From: Bacteroidota bacterium
Lineage (GTDB): Bacteria > Bacteroidota > Ignavibacteria > SZUA-365
Assembly (NCBI GenBank): GCA_018224345.1
Contig: JAGTUW010000367.1
Coordinates: 1 to 13,356, forward strand
Reading direction: 5' to 3'
DNA: 13,356 nt
Part shown: positions 1 through 6,444 of the stretch, one piece after another
How the letters are laid out: each line of letters begins with the position of its first letter
Numbering within the stretch: position 1 is the stretch's first letter
Made by a program: the position numbers and the translations under genes
The notes under the pieces: model-generated
The model's input: the letters and a program-made list of their open reading frames with translations, nothing else
Told to the model about the DNA's origin: nothing
Databases searched by the model: none

Positions 1-1174
1 GCACATCGGCCCGGTTCGTGGTCACTCCTGCACCGGGGATCAGATACGGCACGATACGTGAGAGTTCACCACCCTTCGCAGTCGCGGGCAGCGCAATGAC
101 GGGTTTGCCGCCCGGGCTCCGTGATGAGCCGCGGATAAAATCCACCTGGCCACCAAAACCGCTGTAAAGGCGGGGTCCGATGGAATCCGCGCAGACCTGA
201 CCGGTGATATCGACTTGCAGTGCAGAATTGATCGCGACCATCTTACTGTTCTGGGCAACGGTAAAGGGGTCATTGACATAGTGGCTGGGATGGAATTCGA
301 CGACGGGGTTGTTATTGATAAAGTCAAAAATGGTTTTTGTCCCGAGCACAAAAGATGCCACCATCTTGCCTTTGTGCAGTGTTTTCTTCTCGTTGTTGAC
401 GACACCCATTTCCACGAGTTTGATCACGCCGTCAGAAAACATCTCGGTATGGATACCGAGATCACGCTTGTTTTCAAGGTAGTTGAGCACGGCATCGGGT
501 ATGGCACCGATACCCATCTGCAATGTGCTTTCGTCATCGATAAGTTCGGCAATATACCCACCGATTTTGTCGTACACTTCCTGTTCCTTCGCATCGCTTA
601 CCTCGCCGACCTGCGGCATTTCCTTGATCGGGGTATCGATTTCAACGATATGCTGAAGTTTGGAGACATGAATAAAGCAATCCCCGAGCACGCGGGGCAT
701 TTGCGGGTTGACCTGGGCGATAATCACGTTCGCCATTTCGCAGGCGGGTTTTGTCATTTCAACACCGACACCGAAGCTGCAGAAGCCGTGTTCGTCGGGT
801 GGGGACAAATGAACGAGAGCGACGTCGACAGGCAGGATTTTGTCGTAAAACAATTTCGCCACCTGATGCAGGTATATGTGCGTCGCATCCGCCATTCCAT
901 TGTTGACCGCCTGGCGGACATTCCCTCCTATAAACAGAGCGTTGTGACGGAAATGCCCTTGCATTTCTTCCGAGACATAGCCGGATTCACCGATAGTGAG
1001 GATATGATCGACATGTACGTCGGTCAGTTCGTTGCCTCGTGCGATCATTGCCCGAATCAGATGTTCAGGCACGGCGCAACCAGGATGAATATAAACGTGG
1101 TCACCGGATTTAATGACCTGCACCGCTTCTTCAGCGGTTTTCAATTTGTTGCGATAAATGGACTTCCATTCCAT
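1..1174 (-). CDS. Acetyl-CoA hydrolase/transferase family protein (4-hydroxybutyrate or acetate CoA-transferase-like), 3' end cut by window edge
   Basis: My translation of the minus strand gives 391 residues without a stop, starting MEWKSIYRNKLKTAEEA. Family members are usually about 430-440 residues, so roughly 40-50 C-terminal residues lie outside the window. Visible family marks are GIGAIPDAV (about 221-229), HTEMFSDG with the likely catalytic Glu at 244, and a C-terminal-domain block from QVCADSIG (about 326) through YSGFGGQVDFIRG (about 337-349). In this class the Glu forms a covalent glutamyl-CoA intermediate and moves CoA between an acyl-CoA and a free acid such as acetate, in the cytoplasm. 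The substrate cannot be read from sequence; 4-hydroxybutyrate, butyrate, propionate and succinate are all possible. The start is supported by AAGGA at 1183-1187. The gene begins 43 bp after the alanine-dehydrogenase-like gene on the same strand, probably as the last visible gene of that operon. Confidence 0.9.
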   Translation of the reverse strand, partial: MEWKSIYRNKLKTAEEAVQVIKSGDHVYIHPGCAVPEHLIRAMIARGNELTDVHVDHILTIGESGYVSEEMQGHFRHNALFIGGNVRQAVNNGMADATHIYLHQVAKLFYDKILPVDVALVHLSPPDEHGFCSFGVGVEMTKPACEMANVIIAQVNPQMPRVLGDCFIHVSKLQHIVEIDTPIKEMPQVGEVSDAKEQEVYDKIGGYIAELIDDESTLQMGIGAIPDAVLNYLENKRDLGIHTEMFSDGVIKLVEMGVVNNEKKTLHKGKMVASFVLGTKTIFDFINNNPVVEFHPSHYVNDPFTVAQNSKMVAINSALQVDITGQVCADSIGPRLYSGFGGQVDFIRGSSRSPGGKPVIALPATAKGGELSRIVPYLIPGAGVTTNRADV

Positions 1175-1217
1175 GAGGTTCTTCCTTGTCAGACTCGAAT
1201 TCTATGAAAGCGATACG

Positions 1218-2327
1218 TTAACAGCAATCAAACGGCTCTGCATTCATTCCGTAAAGATCCTGAAGAACGGAATGGCTGGCTTTCCCCTGCCAGGTCACAA
1301 TGCCGCAGCGGACGCAGGGCTCGGTGTTGATCGAAGTGGGGATCCCTCCGATGACGATTTTCAGGTAAGGCAGAATGGCATTCGTCAGCGCATAGGTCGC
1401 GGTACGGGCAACGACCGAAGGCATATTCGGAACGGCGTAATGAAGCACTGCATGTTTGACGAAGACCGGATCCTTGATCGTTGTCGGACGACTGCTTTCG
1501 ACGCATCCGCCCTGATTGATGGACATATCCACAATGACTGCACCGGGCTTCATCGTCTTGACCATTTCTTCAGTGATAATGTGATGGCTTTCTTCTTCAT
1601 CGATACTGATGGCTGTAATGAGCACATCGGCGATACGACAACCACGACGAAGATGCTCGGGGGAGGCGACGACGGTGGTAATACGTTTGTTGAAGAATTG
1701 GTCGGCCTCGCGCAGGCGATCGACATTGTTGTCGAGCAGTATCACCTGCCCCCCCAGACCCAGTACCGCCTGCGCAGCGGCCATACCGGAGGCCCCCGCA
1801 CCGATGATAACCGTCGCAGCCGGAGCGACACCGCCGAGTCCTCCGAGCAACACACCCCGCCCGCCATGGTCGGAGCGAAGATAGCGACTGGCGATCTGTG
1901 CCGCCACCTGCCCGGATATTTCACTCATCACCCGCAACACCGGGTAACTGCCATCGGCTGCCTGCATGTATTCGAAGGCGATTGTACCGACGTTCTTCTC
2001 CATGACATAATCGATGAAAGGCTTTCTTCCCATCCCGAGGAGTTGAAAGGACATGAGAATCTGTCCTTCCCGTAACATTTCCCATTCCTCCTGCTCCATC
2101 GGCATGACCTTGAGCACAATATCCGCCCGGCCGATGGTCTCTTCGGCTGAATACGCGATCGTCGCACCGACTTTTTGATACTGCTCATCGGGGAAGCGTG
2201 CTTCCGCACCCGCACCTGTTTCCAGAATGACCTGCGCGCCGGAGTTGACCAGCGATTCGACACCGAACGGCGACAGCGCTACGCGTTGTTCGTCGTCAAA
2301 GCGTTCCTTGAGAATTCCAATGACCAT
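1218..2327 (-). CDS. ald: Alanine dehydrogenase-family protein (AlaDH/PNT family) with atypical catalytic positions
   Basis: The protein has 369 residues, the usual AlaDH length. Seen in sequence: Arg15 in RVALSP and Lys73 in VLKV match the substrate-binding Arg and Lys. A Rossmann GAGASG motif lies at 176-181 with an acidic end at Asp199, which suggests NAD(H). MSEISGQVAAQ (134-144) and PNMPSVVARTATYALTNA (300-317) are typical family blocks. The known reaction is reversible NAD-dependent oxidative deamination of alanine to pyruvate and ammonia. By alignment from memory, the catalytic His near 96 is replaced (QLL at 95-97) and the Asp near 270 is Asn271 (SINQGG). The tail is Cys-rich (338, 341, 368, 369). 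The start is fixed by GAGGTGA five bases upstream. It lies between folD (41 bp upstream) and the CoA-transferase gene (43 bp downstream). The family is certain; the alanine activity is less so. Confidence 0.85.
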   Translation of the reverse strand: MVIGILKERFDDEQRVALSPFGVESLVNSGAQVILETGAGAEARFPDEQYQKVGATIAYSAEETIGRADIVLKVMPMEQEEWEMLREGQILMSFQLLGMGRKPFIDYVMEKNVGTIAFEYMQAADGSYPVLRVMSEISGQVAAQIASRYLRSDHGGRGVLLGGLGGVAPAATVIIGAGASGMAAAQAVLGLGGQVILLDNNVDRLREADQFFNKRITTVVASPEHLRRGCRIADVLITAISIDEEESHHIITEEMVKTMKPGAVIVDMSINQGGCVESSRPTTIKDPVFVKHAVLHYAVPNMPSVVARTATYALTNAILPYLKIVIGGIPTSINTEPCVRCGIVTWQGKASHSVLQDLYGMNAEPFDCC

Positions 2328-2368
2328 GATTCACCTCTATCACAGTTGTGTACCTGTTTCCTGACGTT

Positions 2369-3259
2369 TCAGCCTGGCATCACCGCGTGTCGTGCAGCGG
2401 TCAAAGTGTTTTTCATCAACATCGCAATCGTCATGACGCCGACCCCTCCCGGGACTGGCGTGATGAGAGACGCCTTTTCAGCAACAGCATCGAAATCAAC
2501 GTCCCCGACGATGCGATATCCTCTCTCCCGCGTATTATCCGCGATACGATTGATACCGACGTCAATGACGACGACACCCTCTCTGACCATGTCAGCGGTC
2601 ACGGTATTGACGCGGCCCGTAGCAACGATCAGTATATCCGCCTGGCGTGTAAACACCGAGATGTCCGCAGCCGCACTGTGCGCGACGGTAACGACAGCAT
2701 TGGCACCTGCGGCTTTCTGCAAAAGAATATTGGCGATGGGTTTCCCGACGATATTGCTGCGCCCGATGACGACGACATGCTTCCCTTCCGTTGCGATACC
2801 GGAGCGAATAAGCATTTGCTGAATTCCCGCGGGTGTGCAAGGCAGCATCCCCTGCTGCCCGATCATGAGTTTTCCGACATTGACCGGATGAAAGCCGTCG
2901 ACATCCTTGACAGGAGATATCGCTTCGATGATCCGATCCGTATCAATATGTTCCGGAAGCGGAAGCTGGACCAGAATGCCATGAATCTCCGGATCATTAT
3001 TCCATGCACTGATTTTATCATGCACTTCCGCCTCGTGAGTTTCCGCCGGGAGACGGAGAGTCACCGAGTGTATGCCACAATAGTCACAGGCCCGTTCCTT
3101 GGATGCCACATAGGTGCGTGATGCCGGGTCGTCACCAACGAGCAGGAATGCGAGGCCGGGGACAACCCCATGAGTTTCACGCAACATGCGGGTCTCTTCA
3201 CGGACTTCGTCCTTGATCATCTGCGCAATACGCTTGCCATCGATAATATTATTCGGCAT
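2369..3259 (-). CDS. folD: Bifunctional methylenetetrahydrofolate dehydrogenase / methenyltetrahydrofolate cyclohydrolase FolD
   Basis: The 296-residue protein is of normal FolD length. It interconverts 5,10-methylene-, 5,10-methenyl- and 10-formyl-tetrahydrofolate in the cytoplasm, feeding purine, formyl-Met and C1 metabolism. Seen: Tyr50 and Lys54 in the TYVASKERACD block (catalytic Tyr/Lys pair), GILVQLPLP (94-102), Asp121 in KDVDGFHP, the nucleotide-binding GRSNIVGKP (166-174), and PVPGGVGVMT (268-277). The last motif usually reads PGGVGPMT, so Val275 replaces a common Pro. The ATG at 3259 lies inside the upstream ymdB-like gene, giving an 11-base overlap that implies co-transcription and possibly translational coupling. 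A GGAG sits at 3272-3275, rather far from the start. The next gene follows after 41 bp. Confidence 0.97.
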   Translation of the reverse strand: MPNNIIDGKRIAQMIKDEVREETRMLRETHGVVPGLAFLLVGDDPASRTYVASKERACDYCGIHSVTLRLPAETHEAEVHDKISAWNNDPEIHGILVQLPLPEHIDTDRIIEAISPVKDVDGFHPVNVGKLMIGQQGMLPCTPAGIQQMLIRSGIATEGKHVVVIGRSNIVGKPIANILLQKAAGANAVVTVAHSAAADISVFTRQADILIVATGRVNTVTADMVREGVVVIDVGINRIADNTRERGYRIVGDVDFDAVAEKASLITPVPGGVGVMTIAMLMKNTLTAARHAVMPG

Positions 3260-4055
3260 CTCGCGTAAACTCCGGTAGTGTAATCGGCTCGATACTTACT
3301 GCTTTGCCGGTCGGGACCTCAACGGTAACGATGACAGCCGAGAGATGGACATCGTCGGTTGCCATTTCGAATTTGTGCGGAGTCTGTTTGATAAAGCGCC
3401 GCAACGCGATGTCTTTCCGCATTCCGAGAACTGAATCGTACGGACCGGTCATGCCCACATCCGTAATATAGGCCGTACCACCCGGTAGCACTTTCGCATC
3501 CGCGGTCTGTACGTGTGTATGCGTTCCTACGACGGCACTGACACGCCCTTCGAGAAACCACCCCATGGCAATTTTTTCCGCAGTCGCCTCCGCGTGGAAA
3601 TCCACGAGGATGATCGGGGTCTGTTCCCTGATCCGGTCCACCGCCCATTCAGCGGTGCGGAACGGACAGTCGATCGGGCTCATGAACGTACGGCCCTGCA
3701 GGTTCAGCACACCGACACTGCCAGCCGCGCCGATGGGAACAATCGCATAGCCATGCCCTGCATTATCCCGGGGATAGTTTGCCGGTCGCAGCAGTTCCGC
3801 TTCAGCCGCCATGAGTTTCTTGATATGCCATTTCTCCCAGATATGATTACCCGAAGTGACGATGTGAACTCCGAGTTCACGAAGTTCAAGATACTGTTTT
3901 TCGCTGATGCTTTTGCCCTCCATGGCATTCTCGCCATTGGCGATGACAAAAGCAATATCACGTTGTTGCTTCAGGGAAGGAAGAAAAAGCCGGACCGCAT
4001 CGAGGCCGGCGTTTCCAACAATATCTCCGATAAAGAGGATGTTGATTGTCGACAT
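3249..4055 (-). CDS. YmdB-family (TIGR00282-type) calcineurin-like metallophosphoesterase
   Basis: I place the start at the ATG at 4055, giving 268 residues beginning MSTINILFIGDIVGNAG. The frame stays open for about 550 bases upstream, but only from here does it match the family and its usual length of about 260-275. Metal-binding residues are visible: Asp11 in GDIVG, Asn40-Glu42-Asn43 in ANGENA, SGNHIWE (68-74), His154 in DFHAE, and THTHVQT (178-184). Characterised Bacillus YmdB and relatives are 2',3'-cyclic-nucleotide or cyclic-AMP phosphodiesterases that affect RNA turnover, sporulation or biofilm choices; the target here is unknown. No Shine-Dalgarno is visible upstream of the start. 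It is the first gene of the minus-strand operon, overlaps folD by 11 bases, and is divergent from the sigma-factor gene with 151 bp between starts. Confidence 0.93.
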   Translation of the reverse strand: MSTINILFIGDIVGNAGLDAVRLFLPSLKQQRDIAFVIANGENAMEGKSISEKQYLELRELGVHIVTSGNHIWEKWHIKKLMAAEAELLRPANYPRDNAGHGYAIVPIGAAGSVGVLNLQGRTFMSPIDCPFRTAEWAVDRIREQTPIILVDFHAEATAEKIAMGWFLEGRVSAVVGTHTHVQTADAKVLPGGTAYITDVGMTGPYDSVLGMRKDIALRRFIKQTPHKFEMATDDVHLSAVIVTVEVPTGKAVSIEPITLPEFTRDAE

Positions 4056-4206
4056 GTATAACTTTGATGTTGCATTCTCTGTTTCACCCTGTAAGTTAGG
4101 AAAATGCGCGTGCAACTCCAAGATATGCGGGTCTGAAATCATTCGCGGGTGTTTGATTTTCGCTTCGGATGACGTAGATTTATTTGATGCACCAACGCAG
4201 CGCAAC
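4056..4206. promoter_or_regulatory. Divergent intergenic region between the ymdB-like operon and the sigma-factor gene
   Basis: These 151 bases must carry the promoters of both the minus-strand metabolic operon and the plus-strand ECF sigma gene. For the plus strand, TTTG at 4152-4155 is followed 19 bases later by TAGATTTA at 4175-4182. This is one base from the Bacteroidetes -7 consensus TAnnTTTG, and its placement fits the -33/-7 pattern. Transcription would start about 20 bases before the sigma ATG. The match is short and could be chance. I see no convincing promoter for the minus-strand operon and no clear Shine-Dalgarno for either start. Confidence 0.3.
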
Positions 4207-4818
4207 ATGTATCTGACACAAGAAGAACGGCGCGAACAGTCGCGCATTGAAGACCGGACACTCATCGCCGATGCAATCGCGGGGAAGCAGTATGCGTTCG
4301 GGCGTCTGATGAATAAATACCATCGCGCAATCACGCATTTGATCACCCGTATGGTCGGGACGCAGCAGGTCGATGTAGAGGATCTGACACAGGAAGCATT
4401 CATCAAAGCATTCAACTCGCTCGCTTCCTTCAACAACGAATTCGCGTTTTCCACCTGGTTGTACAAAATCGCGACGAACAATTGTATCGACCACCTCAGG
4501 AGACGCAAGCTGAAAACCTTCTCCATTGATCGACCCGTCGCTGGCGATGAGGAGGACCGGCAGTATGAAATTCCGGACGATACGCATTTACCGGATGGCG
4601 GCATACTCCGTGATCAACAGACGAATATGATTCAGCATGCAATCGATAGCCTGCCGGAAAAATACCGTCAGGTTATCGTGATGCGACATCAGGAGGAAAA
4701 GAGTTACGAGGATATTGCAAAAGAACTCGACCTGCCCCTCGGGACTGTGAAGGCCCATATTTTCCGGGCGCGCGAGATGCTCTACAGACAACTCCGGGGA
4801 AAAGTAGGAAATTATTGA
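4207..4818 (+). CDS. ECF-subfamily RNA polymerase sigma-70 factor
   Basis: Starting at the ATG at 4207 the product has 203 residues, normal for a group 4 (ECF) sigma factor. Region 2 is clear: an N-terminal helix with FGRLMNKYHRAITHLI (31-46), VEDLTQEAFIKAF (57-69), and FSTWLYKIATNNCIDHLRRR (81-100), which covers the -10 recognition helices. Region 4 follows a short acidic linker: LPEKYRQVIVMRH (149-161), then the helix-turn-helix SYEDIAKELDLPLGTVKAHIFRARE (about 166-190) that reads the -35 element. There is no region 3 or extra C-terminal domain. The frame is open further upstream, but those codons do not resemble sigma factor, so I reject a longer product. No anti-sigma factor gene lies next to it: upstream is the divergent ymdB-like gene and downstream a tRNA. 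Its regulon and control are not visible here. Confidence 0.93.
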   Translation: MYLTQEERREQSRIEDRTLIADAIAGKQYAFGRLMNKYHRAITHLITRMVGTQQVDVEDLTQEAFIKAFNSLASFNNEFAFSTWLYKIATNNCIDHLRRRKLKTFSIDRPVAGDEEDRQYEIPDDTHLPDGGILRDQQTNMIQHAIDSLPEKYRQVIVMRHQEEKSYEDIAKELDLPLGTVKAHIFRAREMLYRQLRGKVGNY

Positions 4819-4862
4819 ACACACCCGCTCGCCCGCTCCATCGCCGACGATGATCGTTTACT

Positions 4863-4904
4863 CCCGTGTGCCGGGCCGGATAGTTTTCGCCGCAGGGACA
4901 CGGG
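4863..4904 (+). other. Stem-loop between sigma-factor stop and tRNA
   Basis: CCCGTGT at 4863-4869 pairs perfectly with ACACGGG at 4898-4904, and two more C-G pairs form inside after one mismatch. The 22-base interior can pair further (GGC with GCC). No run of T follows, so it is not a standard intrinsic terminator. It could protect the 3' end of the sigma-factor mRNA or act as a factor-assisted terminator. The pairing is seen directly; the role is a guess. Confidence 0.4.
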
Positions 4905-4945
4905 GAATTTCAGTCCTGGTGATTACTCTATTGCTGTTCCATCTC

Positions 4946-4974
4946 TTGTTTTTTTCACGATCACACTTTATATT
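4946..4974 (+). promoter_or_regulatory. Probable sigma-70-type promoter of tRNA-Pro
   Basis: TTGTTT at 4946-4951 as a -35 element and TATATT at 4969-4974 as a -10 element are separated by exactly 17 bases. Transcription would begin near 4981, only about five bases before the mature tRNA. The placement and the AT-rich setting make this a good candidate for independent tRNA transcription. Confidence 0.55.
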
Positions 4975-4985
4975 GTAAATCTGTT

Positions 4986-5059
<74 letters not shown>

Positions 5060-5070
5060 CAAACAGAACA

Positions 5071-5099
5071 AAGGAAGCAATGCTGCTTCCTTTTTTTTT
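5071..5099 (+). terminator. Intrinsic terminator after tRNA-Pro
   Basis: GGAAGCA (5073-5079) and TGCTTCC (5084-5090) form a perfect stem with a four-base loop. The flanking AA/TT lengthens it, and a run of nine T follows at 5091-5099. This is a textbook rho-independent terminator on the plus strand and marks the end of the tRNA transcript. Confidence 0.93.
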
Positions 5100-5269
5100 G
5101 CCTGTTCGCAGTGCCTCACCCTTCTCTCAAACTGCACAGCCACCCTTTCCTTCCATGGTCTGAACATAGTTGACAGTCAGAAGCAGCGTCGCCGGGCCTT
5201 TCTGCGAGCATACTCCTCTGCGACGATCAATCCAACACTCCCGCAACTCTCAAAGTAGCGCAAAGTGTC

Positions 5270-5306
5270 AAAAAAAAACCCCGCACCGGTAAGACGATGC
5301 GGGGTT
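5270..5306 (-). terminator. Intrinsic terminator of the envelope operon
   Basis: Read on the minus strand, AACCCCGCA (5298-5306) pairs perfectly with TGCGGGGTT (5277-5285) across a 12-base loop. The T run, seen as A at 5270-5278 on the plus strand, follows directly. It lies 20 bases after the PorV-like stop codon and closes the three-gene operon, facing the tRNA terminator. The 170 bases between the two terminators show no gene. Confidence 0.93.
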
Positions 5307-5326
5307 GAAACCGAGGACGGATATGG

Positions 5327-6382
5327 TCAGAAGCCGACTCTTACGGAGATGATGTGCTGATCACCGAACACATCGCGCAAGCGATATGCATAATCGAGAT
5401 ACAGTTTCACATCCCCGGTCCACTGTTGCAGACCGAAGCCAAAGGCGGGTCCGAAAATATAGCCGGTCGTATTTTCAAAATCCGTTTTCTCATTGCCAGC
5501 GAGACTGTACGAGCCACGCAGGGCAAGGAAATCACTGAACAGGTATTCGATTCCAAAACGATACTGGTCATTGACGAAGTTGTTGTTCTCAAACGACGTC
5601 ATGAACAGAAGATTATGGGTTTCCGAAATACGGTGATTGTAGGCAAGACCGATTTCAAGCGATGTCGGAAGCTGAGACCCTGCCGCTTCGATACTCAGCA
5701 ATTGTCCATCACGATCTGCATCGATTTCGTTGACGACCCGCAGAAGTCCTGGACCATCGTACCGCATATTTCCTCCGATGTGCCGGAGTGTGACACCGAG
5801 CTCAAGTCCGTCGAAACCGGCGAGGCCTGAATACTGCACACCTACATCGAATGCGAAACCGGATGCAGAGACACGGTCAAATTGCTCTGATATCAGATTG
5901 ACAGTGAAACCGGAACGGATGCGATCGGTCAGCGCACGTGAGTATGTCAAACCAAGCGTCAGTACGGTTGGTGAATACACCGCACCGGTCCCGTCAACTT
6001 GCCGCTCATCGGTGATAAGGATATCGCCGAATGAGAATGATTTAATGGTAAAGGCGATATGGCCGAGACCTTCGAAATTGTTTCCAACACCGAAGAAGCT
6101 GATCCCGTCTTCATTGTCGAGACCGTTCATCTGCGAGAAGAACACTTCCACGCCATGGAGTGAGCCGGAGAGCCCGGCCGGGTTGTAGTAAATCGCTTCG
6201 ATACCTGTAATGCCGGCAGTGTAGGCACTGCCGAGGGCAATGCCCCTCGCACCGACGGGAACGAGCAACTGGTCTGCCGCAGACGTACCTTCTTTATTTC
6301 CGCCGTCGGCAACAGCCACCGAACCCATCAGGGCGAACGCAAGCAGGAACGCCGCTGCAATATAGCCTGGACTGATGCGCAT
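5327..6382 (-). CDS. PorV/PorQ-family outer-membrane beta-barrel protein
   Basis: From the ATG at 6382 the product has 351 residues; AGGAG eight bases upstream and a signal peptide (MRISPGYIAAAFLLAFALMG, cleavage near VAVA-DGG) fix this start over a longer open frame. The block AADQLLVPVGARGIALGSAY (35-54), followed by AIYYNPAGL (63-71), is the hallmark of the PorV/PorQ (UPF0164-like) family. The rest alternates beta strands and turns and ends in an aromatic residue (VRVGF), as outer-membrane barrels do. In T9SS bacteria, PorV carries secreted CTD proteins from the translocon to the attachment complex, and PorQ/PorZ-type relatives help anchor them. Here the gene directly follows a CTD-protein gene by 62 bp, suggesting a dedicated partner. 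A DADRDG loop (221-226) resembles a calcium-binding loop. Which PorV-like subfamily it belongs to is uncertain. Confidence 0.88.
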   Translation of the reverse strand: MRISPGYIAAAFLLAFALMGSVAVADGGNKEGTSAADQLLVPVGARGIALGSAYTAGITGIEAIYYNPAGLSGSLHGVEVFFSQMNGLDNEDGISFFGVGNNFEGLGHIAFTIKSFSFGDILITDERQVDGTGAVYSPTVLTLGLTYSRALTDRIRSGFTVNLISEQFDRVSASGFAFDVGVQYSGLAGFDGLELGVTLRHIGGNMRYDGPGLLRVVNEIDADRDGQLLSIEAAGSQLPTSLEIGLAYNHRISETHNLLFMTSFENNNFVNDQYRFGIEYLFSDFLALRGSYSLAGNEKTDFENTTGYIFGPAFGFGLQQWTGDVKLYLDYAYRLRDVFGDQHIISVRVGF

Positions 6383-6444
6383 GAATAATACTCCTATATT
6401 TCTGTCTTTCGTGTTCATGAGGAAATCAAGCCCTTCGTTCCACG

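Noticed and set aside
215..1207. Long open frame on the plus strand opposite the CoA-transferase gene
   Set aside because: Its product is His/Asp-rich and unlike any family, while the minus strand encodes a complete match to the CoA-transferase family with a ribosome-binding site. It is a mirror of the real gene.
4056..4604. N-terminal extension of the ymdB-like frame and similar upstream extension of the sigma-factor frame (from 3907)
   Set aside because: The two extensions run into each other's coding sequence, are not protein-like, and make both proteins far longer than their families.
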